This document shows positions 17,240 through 25,183 of a stretch of 52,465 bases of DNA, piece after piece. The position numbers and the translations under genes were made by a program. The stretch's first letter is position 1; the number at the start of each line of letters is the position of its first letter. The DNA is taken from assembly GCA_900757595.1 (NCBI GenBank), contig CAAEOL010000043.1:1-52465 (forward strand), given 5' to 3'. Source of the stretch: an uncultured Collinsella sp. GTDB taxonomy: Bacteria > Actinomycetota > Coriobacteriia > Coriobacteriales > Coriobacteriaceae. The notes below the pieces were generated by a model. The model was not told the DNA's origin and did not search any database. It saw only the letters and a list, made by a program, of their open reading frames with translations.

Positions 17240-17680
17240 CTAGAGCAGGCCCATGCTGGTCAGGATCGTGTAGCCCATAAAGATGACAAACGCGATGAGG
17301 GCAAGGACAATGATGATTTTTTGAGCCGGCGCCATGCCAGGGATCTCGTTCTCGCCCGTAGGCTCCTTGGAGGTGACCATGCGCTGGGCAAAGGTCATCT
17401 CGTCACGGCTCGGCTTGGGCTCGACGGACTTGGAACGAGCGACCTTTTTAGGCTGAGGTTTAGGTGCGGTGGGCGCGGGCTTCGCGGCGGCGGGCTTGGG
17501 CGCGGGGGCGACGTTCGCGGCGGCCTCCTCGGCCTTCGCACGCTCGGCACGCAGGGCGGCCAGCTCCTCACGCTCGCGGCGTGCCTCTTCCTGGGCCTCG
17601 CGACGAGCTTTCTCGGCGCGGAGCTCTTCCAACTCGGCGCGTTCCTCGGCAGACAGTGGTTGGGACTCAAGCTTGGCCAT
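17240..17680 (-). CDS. Small coiled-coil, tail-anchored membrane protein, function unknown
   Basis: 146 residues that I cannot assign. Residues 10-55 form a highly charged heptad-like coiled coil (EERAELEELRAEKARRE). A Pro/Ala/Lys linker follows, then the segment MTFAQRMVTSKEPTGENEIPGMAP. The last 23 residues are a single membrane helix (IIIVLALIAFVIFMGYTILT). That layout predicts a cytoplasmic protein anchored by its tail. The ATG at 17680 follows AAAGGGCTGT and is preferred over the longer opening. It lies between tRNA-Ala and pncB on the same strand. Confidence 0.7.
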   Translation of the reverse strand: MAKLESQPLSAEERAELEELRAEKARREAQEEARREREELAALRAERAKAEEAAANVAPAPKPAAAKPAPTAPKPQPKKVARSKSVEPKPSRDEMTFAQRMVTSKEPTGENEIPGMAPAQKIIIVLALIAFVIFMGYTILTSMGLL

Positions 17681-17697
17681 GGTACAGCCCTTTCTTT

Positions 17698-17731
17698 TAA
17701 AAAAAGCCGCCGACACAATGTCAGCGGCTTA
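17698..17731 (-). terminator. Terminator of tRNA-Ala
   Basis: On the minus strand AAGCCGCTGACATT pairs with the downstream GTCGGCGGCTTTTTTT. It lies directly after the 3' end of the tRNA-Ala gene. Confidence 0.85.
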
Positions 17732-17744
17732 TCAAATCCAAGGG

Positions 17745-17817
17745 TGGAGACGAAGGGAGTCGAACCCTCGGCCTCTGCCATGCGACGGCAGCGCTCTCCC
17801 AACTGAGCTACGTCCCC
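17745..17817 (-). tRNA. tRNA-Ala (CGC anticodon)
   Basis: The minus strand shows acceptor GGGGACG paired with CGTCTCC. This includes the G3-U70 wobble that identifies tRNA-Ala. The anticodon stem CTGCC/GGCAG encloses loop GTCGCAT, giving CGC, and the T arm has GGTTCGA. The discriminator is A. CCA is not encoded (the gene continues CCC). Confidence 0.95.
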
Positions 17818-17922
17818 AAGACAAGTTGATATTTTACCTACGGCTCGCCAACTGTCAACGCCCAATACCCAGTCTTTTTGGGACGCGGCTATTTTGACAA
17901 CTTTTCGAGCAGGCGATCCTCT

Positions 17923-17958
17923 CGATGATTTTTTATCCCCGTCCCAGAAAAATCATCG
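17923..17958. repeat. Hairpin with CCCCGTCCCAG loop, copy 1
   Basis: CGATGATTTTT pairs perfectly with AAAAATCATCG around a loop containing CCCCGTCCCAG. It sits just past the stop of the radical SAM gene and could act as its terminator on the minus strand. The loop recurs at 30662 and in shorter form at 34490 and 34750. Confidence 0.7.
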
Positions 17959-17967
17959 GCGAGCGCA

Positions 17968-18906
17968 CTACTTTGCGCTGGTGAGGACGCCGGTGGTGTC
18001 GAACGCCGGGGTGAAGCTCTCGTCTACCGCTCCACCTTCTTGCCAAAACATCGTCGTAAAGCCCAGGTCGTCGGCATGGTCGAGCACCTGCTCGTACTCC
18101 TCGCGCGTCACGGCGCGCGCCAGGTCGCCGCCCTGCTCGCGCATGAGGGCATTGGGCGTGTACTGGTTCATGACCGAGATCGGCACGTCGCCCATCGTCT
18201 GCCACACCAGGTCCAACACGCGGCACGAATCGTCCGCATGCCCCGGCAGCACCAGATGACGCACGATTATGCCGCGCTTCATGAGCCCGTCCCCGTCTAC
18301 CAGCTCTCCCCCGCGGCGCTCAATTTCGCGCGCCATCTGGGCCAGACCCGACACAGCCACGCGCGGGTAGTCCTTAATATGAGAGAGTGACTGCGCAAGC
18401 GCCGCATTGGCATACTTAAAGTCGGTAAGCCACACGTCGACCAAATCGCCGAGCGCCGCCACGGCACTCGCACGCTCATAACCGCTCGTGTTGTAGACGA
18501 TTGGAATGACCAGTCCGCGCTCCCGAGCTGCGGCAATCGCGGCCGGCAGCAGGTGAGCATAATGCGTCGCCGTCACCAGATTGATGTTATTGGCACCTTG
18601 GTCCTGCAGCTCCAGCATAATCTCGACCAGGCGCTCGGGCGAAATCTCAAGCCCAAAATTGCCCGTCGAGATCTCGTGGTTCTGGCAATAGATACATTTG
18701 AGCGAACAGCCGCTAAAGAAAATCGTACCCGAGCCGGCCTCGCCCGAAATGGGCGGCTCCTCCCACATATGGAGCGCCGCGCGGGCCACCTTGAGCGTGT
18801 CATCGGCACCGCATACGCCGTGCGCACCCTCGTCGCGCACCGCACCGCAACGGCGCGGACACAAATGGCAGGCGGGCGAAAAAAGTTCGGTCAACGGCGT
18901 CGACAT
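17968..18906 (-). CDS. Radical SAM protein, PFL-activase-like (PflX type)
   Basis: A 312-residue radical SAM enzyme. The Cx3Cx2C cluster motif is in FFSGCSLKCIYCQNHEIS (about residues 63-80) and should bind a 4Fe-4S cluster and S-adenosylmethionine. An additional N-terminal cysteine set (ACHLCPRRCGAVRDEGAHGVCG) matches the family annotated as pyruvate formate-lyase activating enzyme-like, or PflX. No formate-lyase gene is nearby, so the substrate is unknown. The ATG at 18906 is chosen, with TTGGAG upstream. A TTG at 18921 is the alternative. Confidence 0.85.
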   Translation of the reverse strand: MSTPLTELFSPACHLCPRRCGAVRDEGAHGVCGADDTLKVARAALHMWEEPPISGEAGSGTIFFSGCSLKCIYCQNHEISTGNFGLEISPERLVEIMLELQDQGANNINLVTATHYAHLLPAAIAAARERGLVIPIVYNTSGYERASAVAALGDLVDVWLTDFKYANAALAQSLSHIKDYPRVAVSGLAQMAREIERRGGELVDGDGLMKRGIIVRHLVLPGHADDSCRVLDLVWQTMGDVPISVMNQYTPNALMREQGGDLARAVTREEYEQVLDHADDLGFTTMFWQEGGAVDESFTPAFDTTGVLTSAK

Positions 18907-19054
18907 AAAAACATGCTCCAAAACAACGATTCAGCAGCTCAAACGTAAAGGGACCAACCGCACAGACGGCTCGAGCCCAAGGCGCCGTAATCGTCCGACA
19001 CGATTTTTGTAATGTCAAGACTGGAATCGATAAAGTGCCGCTTTATGATGTAGG

Positions 19055-19220
19055 TATTCCGCCCCCCGCGGAGCAACTGGGTGAACCGTCGCGTTTATTT
19101 AGGGAGCCCACACAGTCGTACCTAGTACAGGTATCCTTCGTTGTTAAGGACGCTGGAACAGTCGATGAGGGCACCCACCTGTTTTAGGTGGGTTCATTTT
19201 CGTAACGTGGGGGGTGGTTT
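19055..19220 (+). ncRNA. Probable 6S-like structured RNA
   Basis: Within the 500-nt gap 18907-19430, positions 19059-19070 (CCGCCCCCCGCG) pair over 12 bp, two of them G-U, with 19206-19217 (CGTGGGGGGTGG), closing a domain of about 160 nt. Inside are TACCT/AGGTA and TCCTT/AAGGA hairpins and, near the 3' side, a GCACCCACCT...AGGTGGGTTC hairpin (19171-19195) of a kind I recall from 6S RNAs. A GGTGGTTTT...AAAACCACC hairpin follows at 19214-19238. Size and shape suit 6S RNA, which binds RNA polymerase, but I cannot run a covariance search. Strand is also uncertain. Confidence 0.5.
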
Positions 19221-19430
19221 TTATTTGCCGAAAACCACCATTACAGCCCATATGGATCCCCGCCGGTATCCCGACAATCCATCGACAACATCCCAATATC
19301 TGGTAAGCGCGTGATTATCGCTGCGTGCAATTCCATGCACCCCCCTTGGTCGAGTATCATGGTTCGGCTATGCCCTTTGCGCTTAGCAACCTTTGACCTT
19401 TTCCTTCGACGCTTGGCGGTTTTTAGATTC

Positions 19431-20630
19431 ATGGCTTCATCCCCGAGCTACATACCGTATCTATGCGTGGCAGCGGCGGCCTTTATCACGACCTTCCTCA
19501 CGGTGCCCCTGGTCAAGCGCTTGGCAATTAAGCTCGACGCCGTCGACTATCCTTCTAAGCGCCGCATTAACACCAAGCCCATCCCGCGTTTGGGCGGAAC
19601 GGCGGTGTTTTTGGGCCTGGTCGTTGCCTGTATTGTGCAAATCCTAGGCACCTGGTACCTGGGTTGGCCGCCCGTTTTGGTGCCCCACCCCCGTCTGCAC
19701 ATCAGCTACCCCATACTTGCGCTTTCTTTTACCGTCATCTTTGCGACCGGCGCTATCGACGACGTCTTCCAGCTCAAGCCCAAGCAAAAGCTAGCCGGAC
19801 AGGTCCTCGCCGCGCTTATCGCCTGTATCGGCGGCCTGCGGATCGGCGTCATCGTCAACCCGTTTGCCCCCGGCGAAATCATGCTCGGATGGCTCGCCTA
19901 CCCCATCACCGTGATCTATCTGGTGGCATTCACCAACATCATTAACCTCATCGACGGCCTCGACGGCTTGGCCACGGGCATCTGCGGCATCGCGTCGTTC
20001 ACCATGTTTTCGATGGCCGTTCTCTCGGGCCGCATCGACGCCGCCGCGCTCTCCATTGCGCTCTTTGGCGCCTGTCTGGCCTTTTTGCGCTACAACTTCA
20101 ACCCCGCAAGCATCTTCTTGGGCGACTCGGGGTCGCTGCTTCTGGGCTTTGCGCTGGGCTCCATCTCGCTGCTCAACGTGAGCCGCACCGCCGCGCTCAC
20201 CTCGCTCATCATCCCGCTCATCGTGGCCGGCGTGCCCATCATCGATACGTTTAGCGCCATCGTGCGCCGCAAGCGCGCCCACATTAGCATTGGGCAGGCC
20301 GACAAGGGCCACATCCACCACCGCCTCATTCAAGAGGGTTACAACCAAAAGCAGGCCGTACTACTCATCTATGCCTGGTGCATCATGCTTTCGGCCGGCG
20401 CCGCCGCGATTAACCAGGTCGAAGTGCCCATGCGTGTGCTCATCTTTACCGTGCTCGCCATTGGCTCGGCGGCCTTTGCCAAGCACCTGCACCTGTTTGA
20501 ACCCGTGCTACGCCACCATTACAACAAGCGCACGCATGAGGACGAGCTCGTCACCCCCGACGACCCCGCCTTTAAGCAGGAGGAGCAGGCAGCCGAGGAG
20601 CGCAAAGAAGAGCGCCACCACAAGCTCTAG
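19431..20630 (+). CDS. Undecaprenyl-phosphate glycosyl-1-phosphate transferase (MraY/WecA/TagO family)
   Basis: A 399-residue polytopic membrane enzyme of glycosyltransferase family 4. It transfers a sugar-1-phosphate such as GlcNAc-1-P onto undecaprenyl phosphate to start a wall polymer or surface glycan. Visible landmarks are the N-terminal helix followed by DYPSKRRINTKPIPRLGG, NLIDGLDGLATG with the catalytic Asp cluster, FNPASIFLGDSGSL, and the GHIHHRL motif of the WecA/TagO branch. About ten membrane helices are expected. The ATG at 19431 fits family length but lacks a clear ribosome site, and an in-frame ATG at 19359 is possible. Confidence 0.9.
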   Translation: MASSPSYIPYLCVAAAAFITTFLTVPLVKRLAIKLDAVDYPSKRRINTKPIPRLGGTAVFLGLVVACIVQILGTWYLGWPPVLVPHPRLHISYPILALSFTVIFATGAIDDVFQLKPKQKLAGQVLAALIACIGGLRIGVIVNPFAPGEIMLGWLAYPITVIYLVAFTNIINLIDGLDGLATGICGIASFTMFSMAVLSGRIDAAALSIALFGACLAFLRYNFNPASIFLGDSGSLLLGFALGSISLLNVSRTAALTSLIIPLIVAGVPIIDTFSAIVRRKRAHISIGQADKGHIHHRLIQEGYNQKQAVLLIYAWCIMLSAGAAAINQVEVPMRVLIFTVLAIGSAAFAKHLHLFEPVLRHHYNKRTHEDELVTPDDPAFKQEEQAAEERKEERHHKL

Positions 20631-20800
20631 GGCAAGCTGCCGAGAATGTGCCAAGGCACCGTTAGCCAAGCGCGGCCGCGCCGCACCCATCGCACATGCC
20701 GCACCACGCGCGTCCCTCTCCCGCCCCTCGCCTACTTACGCACCGCCTCTCTAATAAACACGCTATCATCTTGACCCATGAACATACGTTAGGAGCAATC

Positions 20801-21850
20801 ATGCCAAACGAGAACAGCTACGAAGTCGCGCTGCAAAAGAGCAACGCCATTCGCGAGGGCCTGGCCAAGACGCCCGAGAAGTTCACCATGCTCACCGGCG
20901 ACCGCCCCACCGGCCGTCTGCACCTGGGCCACTACTTCGGTACCCTCAAGGGCCGCGTGGAGCTACAGAACATGGGTGCAAAGACCAACGTGCTCATCGC
21001 CGACTATCAGGTCATCACCGACCGCGACACCACCGAGCACATCCAGGACAACGTGTACAACATGGTCATGGACTACCTTGCCTGCGGCATTGACCCCAAC
21101 AAGACCATGATCTACGCGCACTCCGCCGTGCCCGCCGCCAACCAGCTCATGCTGCCGTTCCTGTCGCTGGTCTCCGAGGCCGAGCTGGCGCGCAACCCCA
21201 CCGTCAAGGCCGAGATGGAGGCCTCGGGCCACGAGCTCACCGGCCTTCTGCTCACCTACCCGGTGCATCAGGCCTGCGACATCCTGTTCTGCAAGGGCAA
21301 CGTCGTGCCCGTCGGCCGCGACCAGCTGCCGCACATCGAGCTCACCCGCACCATCGCCCGCCGCTTTAACAACCGCTACGGCAAGGTGTTCCCCGAGGTC
21401 GACGCGCTGCTGTCCGAGACCCCGCTGCTGCCGGGCCTGGACGGTCGCAAGATGAGCAAGAGCTACGGCAACGCCATCAACATCTCGATGACCGCCGAGG
21501 AAACGGCCAAACGCATCAAGAAGAGCCAGACCGACTCCGAGCGCATGATCACGTTCGATCCCGAGAACCGCCCCGGCGTGTCTGGCCTGCTTTCAACAGC
21601 CGCCATCTGCACCGGCCGTTCCGAAGTCGAGATTGCCGAGGAGATTGGCATGGGCGGCTCCGGCCAGCTCAAGAAGTACGTGACCGAGGCCGTCAACGAG
21701 TACTTCGCACCTATCCGCGAGCGTCGCCAGCGCTACGAGAACGATCTGGACTATGTGAAGGACGTCCTGCATGAGGGCAACCGTCGCGCCAATGAGATCG
21801 CCGAGCAGACCCTGGCCGAGGTTCAGGACGCCATGGGCATGGTGTACTAG
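20801..21850 (+). CDS. trpS: Tryptophanyl-tRNA synthetase
   Basis: A 349-residue class I synthetase that charges tRNA-Trp. The HIGH-type motif is in TGDRPTGRLHLGHYFG near residue 30, and the KMSKS loop is in GLDGRKMSKSYGN. LLTYPVHQACDILFCKG and PVGRDQLPHIELTR are characteristic of TrpS. The ATG at 20801 follows AGGAGCAATC. No T-box leader is visible upstream. It ends about 40 nt before a terminator. Confidence 0.97.
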   Translation: MPNENSYEVALQKSNAIREGLAKTPEKFTMLTGDRPTGRLHLGHYFGTLKGRVELQNMGAKTNVLIADYQVITDRDTTEHIQDNVYNMVMDYLACGIDPNKTMIYAHSAVPAANQLMLPFLSLVSEAELARNPTVKAEMEASGHELTGLLLTYPVHQACDILFCKGNVVPVGRDQLPHIELTRTIARRFNNRYGKVFPEVDALLSETPLLPGLDGRKMSKSYGNAINISMTAEETAKRIKKSQTDSERMITFDPENRPGVSGLLSTAAICTGRSEVEIAEEIGMGGSGQLKKYVTEAVNEYFAPIRERRQRYENDLDYVKDVLHEGNRRANEIAEQTLAEVQDAMGMVY

Positions 21851-21885
21851 ACCGATTTGTTGGCTTGAGCTTTCGATTGCTTTAG

Positions 21886-21916
21886 GGCGGGCGCTACGGC
21901 GTCCGCCTTTTTTGGA
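21886..21916 (+). terminator. Intrinsic terminator of trpS
   Basis: GCGGGCGC pairs with GCGTCCGC (one G-U) around a TACG loop and is followed by TTTTTT, 38 nt past the trpS stop. Confidence 0.8.
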
Positions 21917-21960
21917 GCCGGACCGCTTCAGCTCCATCCATCACACTCTCCCGACAAACA

Positions 21961-22002
21961 GGAACAGGCCCGCCGGCAGTTAGCTGCCAGCGGGCCTGTT
22001 CC
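21961..22002. repeat. Long near-perfect hairpin between trpS and MGMT-family gene
   Basis: GGAACAGGCCCGC pairs with GCGGGCCTGTTCC, continues past one C/A mismatch with GGCAG/CTGCC, and closes on TTAG. No T-run follows on either side, so it is not a typical terminator. Confidence 0.7.
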
Positions 22003-22036
22003 CGAAGTACACCGTTGAATCGCACAGAGGGGAGGG

Positions 22037-22096
22037 ATGCGAATCAAACTCAACAGGGCAGGCTTTTTCATCGCCTATTGCCTGCTCCGTTGCTGA
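22037..22096 (+). CDS. Possible 19-residue hydrophobic micropeptide
   Basis: An ATG preceded by AGAGG at a 6-nt spacing opens a 20-codon frame ending in TGA. The peptide is basic at the start (MRIKLNRAG) and hydrophobic after (FFIAYCLLRC). It lies in the 390-nt gap between trpS and the MGMT-family gene. It might be a leader peptide or small membrane peptide, but so short a frame can occur by chance. Confidence 0.25.
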   Translation: MRIKLNRAGFFIAYCLLRC

Positions 22097-22186
22097 AACC
22101 AATATAGTTCACCGTGGCTTACTTTCTAGCGTCAAACTACCCCAACACACCTTCTCCATAAGTTAGCCCAGGTAAACCTGCAACGG

Positions 22187-22228
22187 AAAGCCACCACAAA
22201 GGGGACAGGCGCCTTTGTGGTGGCTTTG
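22187..22228. terminator. Repeat-type terminator (GGGGACAGGCACC family), copy 3
   Basis: AAAGCCACCACAAAGG pairs with CCTTTGTGGTGGCTTT. The outer stem differs from copies 1 and 2 by a compensated base change (GCC/GGC), and the inner AAAGGGGACAGGC core is kept. It lies 16 nt beyond the stop of the MGMT-family gene. Confidence 0.8.
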
Positions 22229-22243
22229 ACCACGGCAGAGCTG

Positions 22244-22564
22244 TTAGAGTCCAGCAGGCCAACGACAGGCGGCCAGATCAACATGCATGGGATCGGCAAA
22301 CGTCACGCCCTCCCCCATTAAGAGCTCGCGCTGAGCATCGGGGCCGCCAAAGGCAAAGCCCTCACAGATACGGCCGTCGGCAAACACCACGCGATGACAG
22401 GGAATTTGGCCAGGGCGCGGATTACTATGAAGGGCATACCCCACGTACCGCGCACTTCGTGGACGACCGGCAAGCAGTGCCACCTGACCATACGTGGCGA
22501 CCATCCCCTCGGGGATCTGCTCGACCACCTCGTACACCCGATCAAAAAAGCCCTCAGACGCCAT
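22244..22564 (-). CDS. MGMT-family DNA alkyl-repair protein (single C-terminal domain)
   Basis: A 106-residue protein equal to the DNA-binding, alkyl-accepting domain of O6-methylguanine-DNA methyltransferases, without the N-terminal domain of Ogt/Ada. The active-site motif is IPCHRVVFADG with the acceptor cysteine kept, so it is not an alkyltransferase-like protein in which that residue is Trp. GQVALLAGRPRSARYVGYAL is the helix-turn-helix that inserts into the minor groove. The ATG at 22564 follows GGAAGGGA. The downstream Asp/Cys-rich tail is short. Repair by direct alkyl transfer is likely but not certain in so short a protein. Confidence 0.85.
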   Translation of the reverse strand: MASEGFFDRVYEVVEQIPEGMVATYGQVALLAGRPRSARYVGYALHSNPRPGQIPCHRVVFADGRICEGFAFGGPDAQRELLMGEGVTFADPMHVDLAACRWPAGL

Positions 22565-22591
22565 TGCTCGCTCCCTTCCACCCGGAAAAGC

Positions 22592-22634
22592 ATAAACCAT
22601 CACAAAGGGGACAGGCACCTTTGTGATGGTTTAT
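22592..22634 (-). terminator. Repeat-type terminator (GGGGACAGGCACC family), copy 4
   Basis: ATAAACCATCACAAAGG pairs with CCTTTGTGATGGTTTAT. The outer stem has TCA/TGA where other copies have CCA/TGG, again a compensated change. It follows degV on the minus strand. Confidence 0.8.
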
Positions 22635-22644
22635 GGCAGGTCGG

Positions 22645-23499
22645 TTAGTTGGCGGGCTGGAAGAAGGCTACTGCCACGGCGCCGGGGCCAACGTGGGTTC
22701 CGATGGTGGCGCCGATGGTGTGAACGGGCAGTTCGCCCTCGGTGTGACCAGCCCACAGTGCCGCGCTGTCCTCGATATACTTCTTGAGCACCGCATCCGA
22801 AAGACCCGTATAGCCGAGCGCCAGCGGCATGGAAAAGTCGATGCCGCCCGCCTTTTCGACCTTTTGGTTCAGCAGGTTGCGGCCGTTCTTGGAACCGCGC
22901 GCCTTGCCCAGCTGCACGATCAGACCGTCCTCGACAGCCACCACAGGCTTTACGTTGAGCAGCGTGCCCACGGCGCCGGCCGCAGCAGACAGACGACCGC
23001 CGCGCACCAGGTACTCCAGCGTCTCGAGCAGGCCGATAACCACCACACGGTCGCGCACGGCCTCGACAGCCGCCGCGATCTGAGATGCACTGCGGCCCTC
23101 GTCCACCAAGCGCAGCGCATACTCGACCAGGACGCGCTCGCCCAGGGTGACGTTGTTGCTGTCTACCACGAACACGTCGCCACCTGGCGCCTCGGCAAGT
23201 GCGGTACGGGCACTCTGATTGGTGCCTGATAGCTTATCGCCCACGGTAATAATCACAGCCTCATCGCCGGCTTCACGAACCTTGGCAATCGCCTGCGAAA
23301 ACGCGTACGGGTTGACCTGGCCGGTCTTGGGCAGCTCATCGCGCTCCACGAGCATCTCGTAAAAGCGTTGGTGATCGATATCGATGCCATCCATGTACAC
23401 ATCGGTGCCAAAGGTGACGGACAGCGGCAAAACGGCCAGTGCCGGGTGCTCGGCCGGCGACATATCGCTTGCGGAATCGGTAATAATGCGGACGGACAT
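22645..23499 (-). CDS. DegV-family fatty-acid-binding protein
   Basis: A 284-residue DegV protein. Members bind a fatty acid between two domains and some serve the FakAB fatty-acid kinase as the carrier subunit. The signature start MSVRIITDSASDMSPAE is followed by VLPLSVTFGTDVYMDG, TGQVNPYAF, ITVGDKLSGTNQSAR and VVDSNNVTLGERV. The ATG at 23499 follows AAAGGATTCG. No FakA gene is nearby, so partner kinase and lipid use are open. The adjacent MarR-type gene on the same strand may control it. Confidence 0.92.
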   Translation of the reverse strand: MSVRIITDSASDMSPAEHPALAVLPLSVTFGTDVYMDGIDIDHQRFYEMLVERDELPKTGQVNPYAFSQAIAKVREAGDEAVIITVGDKLSGTNQSARTALAEAPGGDVFVVDSNNVTLGERVLVEYALRLVDEGRSASQIAAAVEAVRDRVVVIGLLETLEYLVRGGRLSAAAGAVGTLLNVKPVVAVEDGLIVQLGKARGSKNGRNLLNQKVEKAGGIDFSMPLALGYTGLSDAVLKKYIEDSAALWAGHTEGELPVHTIGATIGTHVGPGAVAVAFFQPAN

Positions 23500-23618
23500 A
23501 GCGAATCCTTTCTTGCGCAGGTCCCGCGCAGGGAATTTTGACAGCAAGGCCCCGGCACGGTATACGCACTCAAACAGGACTATGCAGTTGTTAATTGGAA
23601 GCAAAAGCCTTGGCGGCC

Positions 23619-24068
23619 CTACAGCTCGCGCAGGGTGTTGAGAATCGTGCGCAGCGACGCATACATCTGCTCGCGCTGCTCCACACCCATAGCCTTACCG
23701 GTGGTATCGAGCACTTCGTGGATGATGCGGTCGGCCTCGCTCATGCTCTCGCCACCCAGAGCGGTCAGGCGCACCGGAGCACGATACTTAACGGCGGCAT
23801 CGCCCGAATCGTCGACCTCGACGTAGCCGCCCTCCTCCAGATGCGCGAGCGTACGCGAGACGGCGGCGCGGGTCACGCCTGCCATGCGAGCCAGGTCAGC
23901 ACCAGTCAGGCCGTCCTTGCTGCGCTCAAGATAGTAAAGGCACATAACGTCGGAGCCCTTGAGGCCCAGCCTTGCGCCCTCGGATGTCTTAATGCGCTGA
24001 ATCTCCTTGTAGAGCCCGCTGATCAGTCCGACAAAGTCCTCGAAACGTGTCTCGTCGTTCTGCTGCAT
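23619..24068 (-). CDS. MarR-family transcriptional regulator
   Basis: A 149-residue winged-helix protein. The DNA-binding part spans about residues 35-100, with LTGADLARMAGVTRAAVSRT as the helix-turn-helix and VKYRAPVRLTALG as the wing. Flanking helices would form the dimer interface. AAAGG lies upstream of the ATG at 24068. It is followed by degV about 120 nt downstream on the same strand, which is its most likely local target. MarR proteins usually bind their own promoter, but I cannot identify an operator here. Confidence 0.88.
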   Translation of the reverse strand: MQQNDETRFEDFVGLISGLYKEIQRIKTSEGARLGLKGSDVMCLYYLERSKDGLTGADLARMAGVTRAAVSRTLAHLEEGGYVEVDDSGDAAVKYRAPVRLTALGGESMSEADRIIHEVLDTTGKAMGVEQREQMYASLRTILNTLREL

Positions 24069-24171
24069 GAGAGACGACCGCCTTTCGCTTGCATAATGCT
24101 TATGGGTAAACATCTTAACCGTACCCAGCGGCCGCCAGCCCTGCACGACCTATTTGTTGACCCATCAACAT

Positions 24172-24212
24172 AAAAACCACCACAAAGGACAGGTACCTTT
24201 GTGGTGGTTTTG
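24172..24212 (-). terminator. Repeat-type terminator (GGGGACAGGCACC family), copy 5
   Basis: AAAAACCACCACAAAGG pairs with CCTTTGTGGTGGTTTT. The loop is shortened and altered (ACAGGTA in place of GGACAGGCA), showing drift in the loop while the stem stays intact. It follows the B3/B4 gene. Confidence 0.8.
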
Positions 24213-24236
24213 GGCATCAATAGGTTCTAGGCGCCG

Positions 24237-24956
24237 CTACAGGTCCACACAGGGATTGTCGCGGGTCACAAGCGTCTTAACGACAACCGTCGCCCCCAAA
24301 TACCGCTCGAGCAGATCGGCAAGACGGTCGATGGCGGCCTGGCAGTCCTCCATTCGCTCGGGCTCCACGCACTCAATCGCCAGGAACGCGTCGGTCGAAT
24401 CGTCGGACAGGGCCGTTCGAACGCCGTCGCGCCAGTTCCAGCAGCGGCACACGGCGCCCGCATCATCGATGTAGGCGAGCTCGCCGGGAAGCGTCGGGTC
24501 ACCTGTCTCCTCGCCAAGCGGCAGAAACGCATCGCCACCGTCGGTCACCGCCAACCGCAGATCGCCCTCAATAGCATGTAGGTCCTCGCCTCCCACGGGC
24601 AGCGCATAGGTCAGCGACACCGTGTTGTAGATGTCCACCGCGGGCGTAATGTGGCCCACAGGCCTGCCCTTAAGCACGCGCTTGAGCAAGTTCTCGATCG
24701 AGCAGCGGGCGCCCTTTTTAGTCTTGAACAGACGGTACGCGTCGCGCCATGCCTTGACCGGCGCGTTCTCGCTGATGGTATCGCTAGTCAGGTGGCGCTC
24801 CGCATCGATGTTGGCGCGGTCAAGCAGCGCGGCGATCGCATCCACGTCCTCCTGGGGAATCTGAGCCGCGGGCTTCATGCCCTTTACGACCACAACGCCG
24901 ATAGCCGCCTGCGGAAATAGTTCCCAGAATGAATCCTCGGCAATAAAGCTCTTCAT
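24237..24956 (-). CDS. B3/B4 tRNA-binding-domain protein
   Basis: A 239-residue free-standing B3/B4 domain of the kind found in the beta subunit of phenylalanyl-tRNA synthetase, where it edits mischarged tRNA. Family features are WRDAYRLFKTKKGARCSIENLLKRV, a block on VGHITPAVDIYNTVSL, and FLPLGEE...GELAYIDD. Stand-alone members exist widely, and their biochemical task is not settled. The ATG at 24956 follows AGGGAG and is favoured over the one at 24971. Both ends are bounded by repeat-type hairpins. Confidence 0.85.
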   Translation of the reverse strand: MKSFIAEDSFWELFPQAAIGVVVVKGMKPAAQIPQEDVDAIAALLDRANIDAERHLTSDTISENAPVKAWRDAYRLFKTKKGARCSIENLLKRVLKGRPVGHITPAVDIYNTVSLTYALPVGGEDLHAIEGDLRLAVTDGGDAFLPLGEETGDPTLPGELAYIDDAGAVCRCWNWRDGVRTALSDDSTDAFLAIECVEPERMEDCQAAIDRLADLLERYLGATVVVKTLVTRDNPCVDL

Positions 24957-25127
24957 ACGCTCTCCCTTCATTGTGCGCGCCCGAGTGAGGGCGCCTAAAC
25001 AAAAAGCGCCCTTACAACGGCCACCTTCAAAGTCCTACGGTGCCGCCACAAGAGCGCTTACGCTGTCCCCATCCGGAGAAGGGGACGATATGTCAGGCGT
25101 ATTGTAACCCGAGCCATCCACGCGAGC

Positions 25128-25167
25128 AAAACCACCACAAAGGCGCCTGTCCCCTTTGTGGTGGATA
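25128..25167. terminator. Repeat-type terminator (GGGGACAGGCACC family), copy 6, core inverted
   Basis: AAAACCACCACAAAGG pairs with CCCTTTGTGGTGG. Here the central GGCGCCTGTCCCC is the reverse complement of the GGGGACAGGCGCC loop seen at copy 3, so the core has been flipped relative to its stem. It lies just past the pckA stop. Confidence 0.75.
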
Positions 25168-25183
25168 TGGACTCACAGCGAAG

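Noticed and set aside
20631..20800. T-box or tryptophan attenuator ahead of trpS
   Set aside because: No T-box sequence, no anti-terminator pair and no Trp-rich leader peptide could be found.
10609..25167. CRISPR-like array from the repeated CCACAAAGG...CCTTTGTGG units
   Set aside because: The copies are kilobases apart, sit singly in intergenic gaps and are self-complementary terminators. There are no regular spacers and no cas genes.
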